This document shows, in pieces, positions 1 through 6,543 of a stretch of 12,131 nucleotides of DNA (positions are counted from its first letter, which is position 1; each line of letters begins with the position of its first letter). The notes under the pieces were generated by a model, which saw nothing but the letters and a program-made list of their open reading frames with translations, had not been told where the DNA came from and did not search any database. A program made the position numbers and the translations under genes. The stretch is from NCBI GenBank assembly GCA_005893365.1, contig VBPB01000122.1, positions 1-12,131 of the forward strand. The letters run 5' to 3'. The stretch comes from Candidatus Eiseniibacteriota bacterium. GTDB lineage: Bacteria > Eisenbacteria > RBG-16-71-46.

Positions 1-10
1 CCTCCCGCCC

Positions 11-1063
11 GTGGACCTGCGCAGCGACACGGTGACGAGGCCCACCGAGGCGATGCGCCGCGCCATCGCCGCCGCCGTCGTGGGCGACGACGTCTACGGC
101 GACGACCCCACCGTGCAAGAGCTGGAGCGCCGCGTCTCGGCGCTGGCCGGGATGGAGGCCGCCGTCTTCGTGCCCAGCGGGACCATGGGCAACCAGCTCG
201 CGGTCCACAGCCACACCCGGCCCGGCGACGAGGTGCTGCTCGAGGCCCAGTCGCACATCTTCATCAACGAGCAGGGCGGCATCGCGGCCCTCTCCGGATG
301 CCTGGCGCATCCGATCGCCGGCGAGCGCGGGGCGATCGACCCCCAGGCGGTCGCCGCCCTGGTGCGCGATCCCGCCGACGACCACGTGGCGCGCGTCTCG
401 CTGCTGTGTCTCGAGAACACCCACAACCGCTGCGGCGGCGCGATCCTGCCGCTCGAGACCCTGCGCGCCCTGGCCGCGGCGGCACGCGCGCGCGGCCTCA
501 AGGTGCACCTGGATGGCGCGCGACTCTGGAACGCCAGCGTGGCCACCGGCGTGCCGGTCCCCACCTGGGCGGCGTGCGTCGACAGCCTGATGATGTGCTT
601 CTCCAAGGGGCTCGGCGCACCGGTCGGCTCCATCCTGGTCGGCCCGGCCGAGCTGATCCGCCGCGCCCGCCGCACGCGCAAGGTCTGGGGCGGCGGCATG
701 CGCCAGGTCGGCGTCCTGGCCGCCGCCTGCCTCCATGCGCTCGACCACCACGTGGCGCGCTTGAGCGAGGACCACGCCCGCGCGCGGCGTCTGGCCGCCG
801 GGGCGCGCGCGCTGCCGGGGGTCCGGGTCGAGGAGCCCGAGACCAACATCGTGATGATCGAGCTGACGCACGCGGGCCTCGACCGGGACACGCTGCTGCG
901 TGGCCTGCACCGAGACGGGGTGTGGATGGGACCCTCGGGGCTTGGGCGCATCCGCGCGATCACACATCTCGACGTGGACGACGCCGGGATCGCCCGCGCC
1001 GTCGCGGCGCTCTCGGCGCGGGTGAACGAGGCGCTCGCCATCACCGCCGGACGCGGCGCGTGA
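11..1063 (+). CDS. ltaE: Low-specificity L-threonine aldolase (PLP-dependent, fold type I)
   Basis: The enzyme cleaves L-threonine or L-allo-threonine to glycine and acetaldehyde in the cytosol, using PLP. The 350-residue product has the family's usual length and the characteristic opening DLRSDTVTRPT at residues 2-12. A PLP-phosphate-binding PSGTMGNQ segment lies at 55-62, His82 (in AQSHIF) is the expected ring-stacking residue, Asp168 sits in HLDGAR (PLP N1 contact), and Lys199 in CFSKGLGAPVGS is the expected Schiff-base lysine. The GTG at 11 is chosen because family members begin within one or two residues of this point. Only ten bases precede it and show no ribosome binding site, so a start left of the window cannot be excluded. 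It is separated from rsmI by 91 bases holding a promoter-like sequence, so it probably belongs to an earlier transcription unit. Related beta-eliminating lyases or GntG-like aldolases are the main alternatives. Confidence 0.9.
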   Translation: MDLRSDTVTRPTEAMRRAIAAAVVGDDVYGDDPTVQELERRVSALAGMEAAVFVPSGTMGNQLAVHSHTRPGDEVLLEAQSHIFINEQGGIAALSGCLAHPIAGERGAIDPQAVAALVRDPADDHVARVSLLCLENTHNRCGGAILPLETLRALAAAARARGLKVHLDGARLWNASVATGVPVPTWAACVDSLMMCFSKGLGAPVGSILVGPAELIRRARRTRKVWGGGMRQVGVLAAACLHALDHHVARLSEDHARARRLAAGARALPGVRVEEPETNIVMIELTHAGLDRDTLLRGLHRDGVWMGPSGLGRIRAITHLDVDDAGIARAVAALSARVNEALAITAGRGA

Positions 1064-1073
1064 GCGCCGCCGG

Positions 1074-1102
1074 TGGACGGGGTCCGGGTCGCGTGCTAGG
1101 GT
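1074..1102 (+). promoter_or_regulatory. Putative sigma-70-like promoter for the rsmI operon
   Basis: TGGACG at 1074-1079 matches TTGACA at four of six positions. It is separated by 17 bases from TAGGGT at 1097-1102, which is preceded by a TGC extended -10 element (1094-1096). This lies in the only non-coding stretch upstream of rsmI, 53 bases before its GTG. The -10 match is modest, so this is a plausible but unproven promoter. Confidence 0.35.
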
Positions 1103-1104
1103 CC

Positions 1105-1135
1105 GCCGGCTTTTCCGGGCCGGCTCCACCGGTGG
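1105..1135. repeat. Two adjacent inverted repeats in the rsmI leader
   Basis: GCCGGC at 1105-1110 can pair with GCCGGC at 1119-1124 across an eight-base loop that begins with TTTT. It is followed directly by the perfect ten-base palindrome CCACCGGTGG at 1126-1135. There is no T-tract after either, so neither looks like an intrinsic terminator for the upstream aldolase gene. They lie downstream of the putative promoter and could be leader structure or an operator; in DNA this GC-rich they may also be chance. Confidence 0.3.
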
Positions 1136-1154
1136 TGATGGCGGCAGGACGGGC

Positions 1155-1907
1155 GTGACGCGCGAGCAGCCCTCCGGGGGCGGAGGCACCTTGTTCCTGG
1201 TGGCGACACCCATCGGCAACCTGGAGGACATCTCGCGGCGTGCGCTGCGCGTCCTCGGCGAGGTCCAGGTGGTGGCGGCCGAGGACACCCGCCACACCCG
1301 GCGCCTGCTCGAGCACTTTGGCATCGGGACGCCGGTGGTGAGCCTCTTCGAGCACAACGAGCGCGCGAAGATCCCGTCGCTGCTCAAGCGCCTCGAGGGC
1401 GGCGGCAGCGTCGCGGTGGTGACGGACGCGGGCTCGCCGGGCGTGTCCGATCCGGGCTATCCGCTGGCGCGCGCGGCGGCCGGGGCGGGCTTCCGCGTGG
1501 AGAGCATCCCGGGCCCGAGTGCCGTGATCGCGGCGCTCCAGGTGAGCGGGCTGCCCACCGACGCGTTCCTGTTCGTGGGCTTCCTGCCCCCGAAGCGTGC
1601 GGCGCGGCGGCGGCGGCTGGAGGAGTTGCACGAGCGCCGCGAGACGATCGTCGCGTTCGAATCGCCGCATCGCATCGACCGCTGCCTCGAGGATCTCGAG
1701 GCGGTGTGGGGCGACCGTCCGATCGCGCTGGCGCGCGAGCTGACCAAGCTGCACGAACAGGTGCTGCGCGGCACGCCGCGCCAGGTGCGCGCGGCCCTCG
1801 GCGCCGCGCAACGACGGGGGGAGATGGTGCTGGTGCTGGGGGGCAGGCTGCGGGCGCGCGGGGGCGCCGGGGCGACGGGCGGCGAGCCCCAGGACGCGGA
1901 CGCGTGA
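1155..1907 (+). CDS. rsmI: 16S rRNA (cytidine(1402)-2'-O)-methyltransferase RsmI
   Basis: RsmI transfers a methyl group from SAM to the 2'-O of C1402 in the decoding centre of 16S rRNA. The product has the tetrapyrrole-methylase fold signatures in order: LVATPIGNLEDI (15-26), AAEDTRHT (41-48), DAGSPGVSDPG (91-101), SIPGPSA (117-123), VGFLPPK (141-147), FESPHR (168-173) and ARELTKLHE (193-201). At 250 residues it is shorter than typical members of about 280. It ends in a Gly/Ala-rich tail, so the usual C-terminal helical domain appears to be missing. The GTG at 1155 is preceded by AGGA (1146-1149) with five bases of spacing and starts about 12 residues before the first conserved strand. The stop overlaps the GTG of the next gene in a GTGA junction, implying translational coupling. 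Identity is very secure. Confidence 0.95.
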   Translation: MTREQPSGGGGTLFLVATPIGNLEDISRRALRVLGEVQVVAAEDTRHTRRLLEHFGIGTPVVSLFEHNERAKIPSLLKRLEGGGSVAVVTDAGSPGVSDPGYPLARAAAGAGFRVESIPGPSAVIAALQVSGLPTDAFLFVGFLPPKRAARRRRLEELHERRETIVAFESPHRIDRCLEDLEAVWGDRPIALARELTKLHEQVLRGTPRQVRAALGAAQRRGEMVLVLGGRLRARGGAGATGGEPQDADA

Positions 1908-2635
1908 ACGCGCACCCGCTGGCGCCGATGGCGGACGCTCCGGGCGGCGGCGCGCCCGCGCCGGCGGGCATGCGCCAGCGGCTGGCGCGCGCGGCCCACG
2001 GACTCTTGGAGCCGGTGGCCGGGCTGCTCGAGCGGCTGGGCGTTGCCGCCGACCACTTGAGCGCCTTCGGGCTCGGGCTCAGCGTGGTGGCGGCGCTGGC
2101 GTTCTTCGAGGGATGGTTCCGTCTCGCCGGCGGGCTCGTGGCGCTCGCCGGGCTCTGCGACTTGCTCGACGGCCAGGTGGCCCGGCGCGCGGGAAGGGTC
2201 TCGCGCTTCGGGGCGTTCCTCGACTCGAGCTTGGACCGCCTCGGCGAGGGGCTGGTCTTGACCGGGATCGCCGGCTTCTACATCAGCGGTCTGGTGCGTC
2301 TGACGCTGGACCCGACCCTGGTCGTGGCGCAGGTCTCGCGCGGGCTCGAGCCCCGCACCTGGGCGGCCGTGGCCCTGGTGGCGGTGCTGGCGCTGGTGGC
2401 CTCGTTCATGGTGTCCTACACCCGCGCCCGCGCCGAAGGGCTGGGGCTCGAGTGCAAGGTCGGCTGGTTCGGGCGGCCCGAGCGGTTGGTGCTCGTGGTG
2501 GCCGCCGGTCTGTGCGGGGTCGGGCCGGTGATGCCGGCGGTCCTGCTGCTGCTCGTCATCCTGTCGTTCTCCACCGCGGCCCAACGGGTCGTGCACGTCT
2601 GGAAGAGCACCCGCGCCGCGGGACGGGATTCCTAA
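1904..2635 (+). CDS. CDP-alcohol phosphatidyltransferase, likely phosphatidylinositol phosphate synthase
   Basis: This integral membrane enzyme should transfer a phosphatidyl group from CDP-diacylglycerol to an alcohol or sugar phosphate. The complete family signature, two metal-binding Asp pairs with Ala-Arg and Gly between, reads D86, D89-G90, A93-R94, G103, D107, D111. Hydrophobic segments lie near 51-85, 113-135, 152-171 and 194-223. The segment SYTRARAEGLGL (171-182) followed by GRPERLV (190-196) resembles the inositol-phosphate-binding part of actinobacterial PI-phosphate synthases and archaeal archaetidylinositol phosphate synthases. The next gene makes inositol-3-phosphate, which supports that acceptor. 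The product is 243 residues from the GTG at 1904, which overlaps the rsmI stop (GTGA); AGGA at 1891-1894 is the likely ribosome binding site. The frame stays open further upstream inside rsmI, but that part is not family-like. The first 25 residues are Pro/Ala/Gly-rich, so Met9 or Met23 are alternative starts. PgsA-type glycerophosphate specificity is the main alternative. Confidence 0.88.
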   Translation: MNAHPLAPMADAPGGGAPAPAGMRQRLARAAHGLLEPVAGLLERLGVAADHLSAFGLGLSVVAALAFFEGWFRLAGGLVALAGLCDLLDGQVARRAGRVSRFGAFLDSSLDRLGEGLVLTGIAGFYISGLVRLTLDPTLVVAQVSRGLEPRTWAAVALVAVLALVASFMVSYTRARAEGLGLECKVGWFGRPERLVLVVAAGLCGVGPVMPAVLLLLVILSFSTAAQRVVHVWKSTRAAGRDS

Positions 2636-2640
2636 GGAGG
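2634..2640 (+). promoter_or_regulatory. Strong ribosome binding site for ino1
   Basis: AAGGAGG is a near-perfect anti-Shine-Dalgarno match. It lies eight bases before the ATG at 2649 and overlaps the TAA stop of the preceding phosphatidyltransferase gene. It fixes the ino1 start, which is one of the few ATG starts with a full-strength site in this window, and suggests high expression. Confidence 0.85.
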
Positions 2641-2648
2641 CAGTCGGT

Positions 2649-3908
2649 ATGGGCAAGGTGCGCGTGGCGGTCATCGGCGTGGGCAACTGCGCCTCGTCGT
2701 TCATCCAGGGCCTCCATTACTACCGGGACGCCAAGGAGACCGGGCGCGTGCCGGGGCTCATGCACGTGAACCTGGGCGGCTACCACATCCGCGACGTCGA
2801 GATCGTCGCCGCGGTGGACATCGACAAGAACAAGGTCGGCAAGGACGTGTCGGAAGCCATCACCGCCTGGCCCAACAACACCTTCACCTTCACCAAGGTG
2901 CCGAGGTCGGGGGTGACCGTGCAACGCGGGATGACCCACGACGGCCTGGGCAAGTACCTCTCCAAGATCATCCAGAAGGCGCCGGGCTCGACCGTGGACG
3001 TCGTGCGGCTGCTGCGCGAGACCCACGCCGACGTGGTGGTGAACTACCTGCCGGTGGGCTCCGAGGAGGCCACCAAGTGGTACGTCGAGCAGGTGCTCGA
3101 GGCCGGCTGTGCCTTCGTCAACTGCATCCCGGTGTTCATCGCCCGCGAGAAGTACTGGCAGCAGCGCTTCGAGAAGAAGGGCCTGCCGGTCATCGGCGAC
3201 GACATCAAGTCGCAGGTGGGGGCCACCATCACCCACCGCGTGCTGACCAGCCTGTTCAACGACCGCGGCGTGCGCATCGACCGCACCTACCAGCTGAACT
3301 TCGGCGGCAACACCGACTTCCTCAACATGCTCGAGCGCGAGCGGCTGGAGTCGAAGAAGATCTCCAAGACCTCGGCAGTCACGAGCCTGATCCCGTATCC
3401 GATGGACCCGGACAACATCCACGTCGGTCCCAGCGACTACGTGCCCTGGCTCAAGGACCGCAAGTGGTGCCACATCCGGATGGAGGGGACCACGTTCGGC
3501 GACGTGCCGCTCAACCTCGAGATGAAGCTCGAGGTGTGGGACTCGCCCAACTCGGCGGGCATCGTCATCGACGCGGTGCGCTGCGCCAAGATCGGGCTGG
3601 ACCAGGGGCTCAAGGGCGCGCTCATCGGCCCGTCGTCCTACTTCAAGAAGTCGCCGCCGCACCAGTTCCCCGACGACTTCTGCCGGGCGATGACCGAGGC
3701 CTACATCCAGGACCCGCGCGGCACCGAGCAGCGGCTGCGGGCCCTGGTGGCCGGTGAGGCAGCGGCCAAGCGCGCCCGCGCCAAGCGCGATGGCGCGAAG
3801 GCGGGCAAGCGTGCCCCGGCGGCCAAGCGCGCGCCGGCGCGCGCGGTCGCGGCCTCCGCCTCGAGCGGCTCGGCGCCCCGGAAGCGCGTCCCCGCGCGGG
3901 CGCGCTAG
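2649..3908 (+). CDS. ino1: Inositol-3-phosphate synthase (MIPS), actinobacterial-type, with basic tail
   Basis: This NAD-dependent cytosolic enzyme cyclises glucose-6-phosphate to 1L-myo-inositol-1-phosphate (also named 3-phosphate), the committed step to inositol lipids. The Rossmann motif VIGVGNCASS is at residues 8-17. Conserved blocks follow: PGLMHV (35-40), YLPVGSEEA (133-141), GDDIKSQVGATITHR (183-197), LNFGGNTDFLNMLER (216-230), ESKKISKT (234-241), GPSDYVPWLKDRKW (260-273), GDVPLNLE (284-291) and VWDSPNSAG (296-304). These closely resemble the mycobacterial enzyme as I recall it and not the longer eukaryotic form. The catalytic core ends near residue 355-368. The remaining ~50 residues are an Ala/Lys/Arg-rich tail (371-419) with 16 basic and one acidic residue, including two KRAP repeats; the roughly 367-residue mycobacterial enzyme lacks it. 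It follows the CDP-alcohol phosphatidyltransferase gene by 13 bases, consistent with a joint role in phosphatidylinositol synthesis. Confidence 0.95.
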   Translation: MGKVRVAVIGVGNCASSFIQGLHYYRDAKETGRVPGLMHVNLGGYHIRDVEIVAAVDIDKNKVGKDVSEAITAWPNNTFTFTKVPRSGVTVQRGMTHDGLGKYLSKIIQKAPGSTVDVVRLLRETHADVVVNYLPVGSEEATKWYVEQVLEAGCAFVNCIPVFIAREKYWQQRFEKKGLPVIGDDIKSQVGATITHRVLTSLFNDRGVRIDRTYQLNFGGNTDFLNMLERERLESKKISKTSAVTSLIPYPMDPDNIHVGPSDYVPWLKDRKWCHIRMEGTTFGDVPLNLEMKLEVWDSPNSAGIVIDAVRCAKIGLDQGLKGALIGPSSYFKKSPPHQFPDDFCRAMTEAYIQDPRGTEQRLRALVAGEAAAKRARAKRDGAKAGKRAPAAKRAPARAVAASASSGSAPRKRVPARAR

Positions 3909-3918
3909 GAGGCCCAGC

Positions 3919-3942
3919 GTGCGCGGCCGGGGCGGCCGGTGA
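3919..3942 (+). CDS. Seven-codon mini-ORF (VRGRGGR) possibly coupled to tmk
   Basis: AGGAGG at 3907-3912, overlapping the ino1 stop codon, lies six bases before a GTG at 3919. That GTG opens a reading frame of seven codons (V-R-G-R-G-G-R) ending in TGA at 3940-3942. The stop overlaps the GTG start of tmk (3939) in a GTGA junction. tmk itself has no ribosome binding site at a normal distance, since the AGGAGG is 26 bases away. A small hairpin (GGCCG 3925-3929 with CGGCC 3933-3937, three-base loop) lies inside the mini-ORF just before the tmk start. Ribosomes translating the mini-ORF would open the hairpin and stop exactly at the tmk start. This is a hypothesis from layout; a chance GTG in GC-rich sequence is the alternative. 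Confidence 0.4.
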   Translation: MRGRGGR

Positions 3943-4583
3943 GCCCACAGCCCTTGTCCGGGCTGTTCGTCACGTTCGAGGGCGGCGAGGGCGCCGGGAA
4001 GACCACGCAGGTCGCCCGCCTCGCCGCGCGGCTGCGCGCGCGCGGCCTGGAGCCCGTCCTCACCCGCGAGCCGGGCGGCACGCCGGTGGCCGAGGGCGTG
4101 CGCGCGCTGCTGCTCGACACCCAGCATCGGCCGACGGCGCTGGCCGAGGCCTTCCTGATGGAGGCGGCGCGCGCCGAGCTGGTCTCGGGCGTCATCCGTC
4201 CCGCGCTGGCCTCGGGGCGCGTGGTGCTGTGCGACCGCTACGACGACTCGACGCTCGCCTACCAGGGCGCCGGTCGCGGCCTCGACGCCGACGTGCTGCG
4301 CACCTTGAACCGGGCCGCCACCGGCGGCCTGGTCCCCGGGCTCACCCTGCTGTTCGACCTCGATCCGGCCGTGGGCCTGGCGCGCCGCGCGGGCGCCTCG
4401 GGCGCCACCAACCGGCTCGACCGCGAGCCCGCCGACTTCCACGCCCGCGTGCGCGCGCGCTTCCTCGAGCTGGCCCGCGCCGAGCCCGGCCGCTTCGTCG
4501 TGCTCGACGCCGCGCTCACGCCCGAGGCGCTGGAAGCCCGGATCTGGGAGGCCGTCGAGCCGCGGCTCGCCGCCGTGAGATGA
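3939..4583 (+). CDS. tmk: Thymidylate kinase
   Basis: The enzyme phosphorylates dTMP to dTDP with ATP, an essential step of dTTP synthesis in the cytosol. The 214-residue product has the expected length. It shows the P-loop GGEGAGKTT (15-23), the TREPGGTP motif (42-49), the DRYDDSTLAYQGAGRG segment (99-114) carrying the Asp-Arg-Tyr motif and dTMP-contacting residues, and a LID region around RRAGASGATNRLDRE (149-163). The GTG at 3939 is the first start in this frame after a stop at 3906, and it overlaps the stop of a seven-codon mini-ORF; TTG at 3954 is an alternative start. The stop TGA overlaps the ATG of the next gene (ATGA, 4580-4583). Many bacteria place tmk next to holB, but here it lies between inositol and membrane-protein genes, which says little about special function. 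Confidence 0.94.
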   Translation: MSPQPLSGLFVTFEGGEGAGKTTQVARLAARLRARGLEPVLTREPGGTPVAEGVRALLLDTQHRPTALAEAFLMEAARAELVSGVIRPALASGRVVLCDRYDDSTLAYQGAGRGLDADVLRTLNRAATGGLVPGLTLLFDLDPAVGLARRAGASGATNRLDREPADFHARVRARFLELARAEPGRFVVLDAALTPEALEARIWEAVEPRLAAVR

Positions 4584-4981
4584 CGCTCCCGGCCGGCGAC
4601 CGGTCGCCCGCCGCGGCGGGCGTGGCCCGAGGAGCCGGGAGGGCGCGACCGTCCGGCGGCGAGGCGCGCGCCGTCACCGCCGTGCTCGTGGCGCTGGCGC
4701 TGCTGCGTGCCGCGACCGCCTTCCTGCCGTCGATGTGGGCCTGGGGTCTCGACGCGCAGCGCTTCCTGGCGCCACTGCCCGCCTGGTTGCCATGGCTGGC
4801 GCTGGCGCTGCCGCTCCTCCCGCCGGTGGGTGCGGCCGTGGCCCCGCGGCTGGACCGCGCGGGCGACGGCCTGAGCGGCGCCGGGGGGGCTTGGCTCGTG
4901 GCGCTATGCTGCGCCGCGGGGCGGTCGAGACCGGCGCCCTGCCCCGGGACTTCATCCAGACGCTGCCGCTCGAGCGGATGA
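4580..4981 (+). CDS. Polytopic membrane protein, N-terminal part (frame broken)
   Basis: The ATG at 4580 overlaps the tmk stop (ATGA), the coupling style seen throughout this window. Residues 1-30 are polar and Pro/Gly/Arg-rich. Residues 31-50 and 69-89 are convincing hydrophobic, probably membrane-spanning, segments with Trp-rich loops (SMWAWGLDAQ, PAWLPW). A third hydrophobic stretch (AWLVALCCAAG, 104-114) begins just after a run of seven G at 4883-4889 and then degenerates into Arg/Ser/Pro/Cys-rich sequence until a stop at 4979-4981. The plausible protein continues in the frame one base back (see the 4906-6354 entry), so true coding in this frame probably ends between about 4889 and 4920. 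I do not recognise the family. It is best read as the first part of a single gene interrupted by an indel, either real or from sequencing. Confidence 0.65.
   Translation: MTLPAGDRSPAAAGVARGAGRARPSGGEARAVTAVLVALALLRAATAFLPSMWAWGLDAQRFLAPLPAWLPWLALALPLLPPVGAAVAPRLDRAGDGLSGAGGAWLVALCCAAGRSRPAPCPGTSSRRCRSSG
4883..4889 (+). other. Seven-G run beside the frame change in the membrane protein gene
   Basis: Seven consecutive G lie at the junction between coding in one frame (from 4580) and coding in the frame one base back (to 6354). A lost G here would explain the frame change. However, the readable sequence AWLVAL in the first frame continues for several codons past the run, so a short deletion nearer 4901-4920 is also possible. 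Confidence 0.5.
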
Positions 4982-6354
4982 TCGAGCTGGACCTGCCGCG
5001 CGGGCTCCGTGCTGCGACCGGCATCGATCCCGATCTCGTCACCCGGGCGGTCGAAGCCCTGGCGGCGGCGGCCCTCGGCGCCCTCGCCGTGCGCCTCACC
5101 CGCGAGTGGGGGCTGCGCGGCGGCGCCGCGCTCGTGGCGGCCGCCACCATCGTCTGCGGCGGCTGGCTCACCTGCTTCACCGGGCTCGGCAAGCCGGCCG
5201 CCCTGCTGTGCGTGCTCACCGCCGCGGCCCTCCTGGGAGCCACGCGGCTCGCGCGCACCGGCCAAGGCGGCGTGCTGCTGGGAGGCTCGGTCGCGGCGGC
5301 GTTCCTGCTCCACCGCTCCGGTCTGGCGCTGGCCCCGCTCTGGCTCGCTGCCCTGGTGCCCGCGTTCCGCGGCCACGGCGACCCGGCGGGGCGACCGGGG
5401 CTCGGGCTTGGCACCGCCGCCTGGCTGCCCGCGCTGGCGCTGGTGATCGTGGCGCCGGCGCTGTGGCGCATCCTCACCGAGTTCGACCTGCCGCGACACC
5501 TGCTGCCCGCAGGGGCCACCGGCGCGGGGGCGCTGGCGCTGGCCGTGGCCCCGCTCCACCTGCTCGACCTGGCAAACTTGCTCGTCTTCCAGACGCCGGC
5601 GCTGGTGGTGGCGCTGGCGCTGGCGGCCCGCCGCGAGCCGGCGGGGGCCCAGGGCGTGGCGGCGCGGCTCTCAACGTGGTGCGCGCTCTCGTTCGTGCCG
5701 CTGCTCCTCTTCGTCCATCCCATCCAGGGCGTCTTCCGCGACCTCGACGTGTTCGCCTGCGCGGGGTTGGCGGCGGCGCTGTTCGCGGCCGAGCGGATCG
5801 GCCGGGCGATCGCCGCCGGCCGGCTCAGGCCCTGGCTGGCCCCGGCCCTGGTGGCCGCGGTGGTGGCGCCGGCGCTCCAGTGGCTGCTGCACTTCCACGA
5901 TCCGGCGCGAGGGTTCGCGCGCGCGCGGGCGGCGGCGGTGGAGGCCCCGGCGCGCTCCCAAGACGAGCGGGCGCGGCTCTGGGACGCGCTCGCCTATCGG
6001 GCGTTCCGCGACCGGCAGTGGGATCGTGCCGTCGAGGCGTGCGAGCAGTCCGCGCGCCGTGCCCCGCATCCGCGCGCGCTCACCATGCTGGCGATCGCGC
6101 GCACCTACACCGGCGACTACCGCGGCGCCGAATCGCTTTACGTGGCGCTGGCCACGCGCGATCCCGGCGACCCGCTGGGGTGGCTCGGGCTCGCCGGGGT
6201 GTCGCTGAGGCTGGGCGACAGCCTGTGGTCCGCGCGGGCGATGGCCCGGCTCGAGTCCTACCCGCGTGGGGGCCGGGAGGCCGGCCTCATCCACCGGCAC
6301 CTGCGCGCGTTCCCGGTGGTCTGGCCGGCCTCGGCGGGCCCGCCACCCCCCTGA
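4906..6354 (+). CDS. Polytopic membrane protein with TPR-like tail, C-terminal part (frame broken)
   Basis: Numbering from the ATG at 4906, which may not be a real start, this part has 482 residues. After MLRRGAVETGALPRDF come about nine hydrophobic segments, near 47-66, 73-90, 97-112, 121-153, 167-190, 203-241, 256-273, 281-301 and 309-329. A soluble tail from about 345 contains two TPR-like helical hairpins: ALAYRAFRDRQWDRAVEACEQSA (361-383) and ALTMLAIARTYTGDYRGAESLYVALA (391-416), then a partial third, LGWLGLAGVSLRLGDSLWSA (424-443). Together with the 4580-4981 part this gives a membrane protein of roughly 590 residues. Many membrane spans followed by TPR repeats recalls some GT-C glycosyltransferases and secretion-associated proteins, but I see no catalytic signature. 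The frame stays open upstream to an ATG at 4735, but that stretch is Arg/Pro/Gly-rich shadow of the other frame. Function unknown. Confidence 0.7.
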   Translation: MLRRGAVETGALPRDFIQTLPLERMIELDLPRGLRAATGIDPDLVTRAVEALAAAALGALAVRLTREWGLRGGAALVAAATIVCGGWLTCFTGLGKPAALLCVLTAAALLGATRLARTGQGGVLLGGSVAAAFLLHRSGLALAPLWLAALVPAFRGHGDPAGRPGLGLGTAAWLPALALVIVAPALWRILTEFDLPRHLLPAGATGAGALALAVAPLHLLDLANLLVFQTPALVVALALAARREPAGAQGVAARLSTWCALSFVPLLLFVHPIQGVFRDLDVFACAGLAAALFAAERIGRAIAAGRLRPWLAPALVAAVVAPALQWLLHFHDPARGFARARAAAVEAPARSQDERARLWDALAYRAFRDRQWDRAVEACEQSARRAPHPRALTMLAIARTYTGDYRGAESLYVALATRDPGDPLGWLGLAGVSLRLGDSLWSARAMARLESYPRGGREAGLIHRHLRAFPVVWPASAGPPPP

Positions 6355-6357
6355 GGC

Positions 6358-6380
6358 CCCGGGAAGGCCCCGATCCCGGG
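6358..6380 (+). terminator. Hairpin after the membrane protein gene, possible weak terminator
   Basis: Three bases after the TGA at 6352-6354, CCCGGGA (6358-6364) can pair perfectly with TCCCGGG (6374-6380) across a nine-base loop. No T-tract follows, so this is not a canonical intrinsic terminator. It may act with Rho or merely stabilise the 3' end of the upstream message. Its place at the start of the only 200-base gap between the two gene clusters favours a boundary role. Confidence 0.3.
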
Positions 6381-6433
6381 CGGGGCGCGACCGCAACGCC
6401 TTGCAGGTGGCGGGGTCCGGCGCCGCCCGCCTG

Positions 6434-6442
6434 TGCTATCTT
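6434..6442 (+). promoter_or_regulatory. Extended -10 promoter-like motif upstream of ctpA
   Basis: TGC-TATCTT is an extended -10 element (TATCTT at 6437-6442) in the 6355-6554 gap, about 110 bases before the ctpA GTG. No -35 match lies at 16-18 bases upstream; the nearest TTG-like element, TTGCAG at 6401-6406, is 30 bases away. The same core, GTGCTA, occurs in the putative rsmI promoter at 1093-1098. The rest of the 200-base gap shows only the hairpin at 6358-6380 and the ctpA ribosome binding site. Confidence 0.3.
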
Positions 6443-6543
6443 CGCTCCACGGATCGAGGTGTTCCGCTCCCGACCGGTTCCCCGGTGAGCCGCGGCGTGC
6501 CCGCCGCCGCCCGCCCCGGGGGCGTTCCTTCCCAGGGCCGCCT

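Noticed and set aside
1105..1135. Intrinsic terminator after the threonine aldolase gene
   Set aside because: The hairpin has only a six-base stem and no T-tract after it; the four T are in the loop.
1706..1903. Possible 66-residue N-terminal extension of the CDP-alcohol phosphatidyltransferase
   Set aside because: It lies wholly inside the conserved end of rsmI, is not family-like, and the GTG at 1904 gives a normal coupled start.
2556..4442. A 628-codon open frame on the reverse strand opposite ino1 and tmk
   Set aside because: Long antisense open frames are expected in DNA this GC-rich. Its His/Val/Leu/Arg-rich sequence matches no family I know, and the + strand carries two certain genes.
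4735..4905. ATG at 4735 as the true start of the membrane/TPR protein
   Set aside because: The translated stretch is Gly/Arg/Pro-rich shadow sequence, while the other frame over the same bases gives good membrane segments and a start coupled to tmk.
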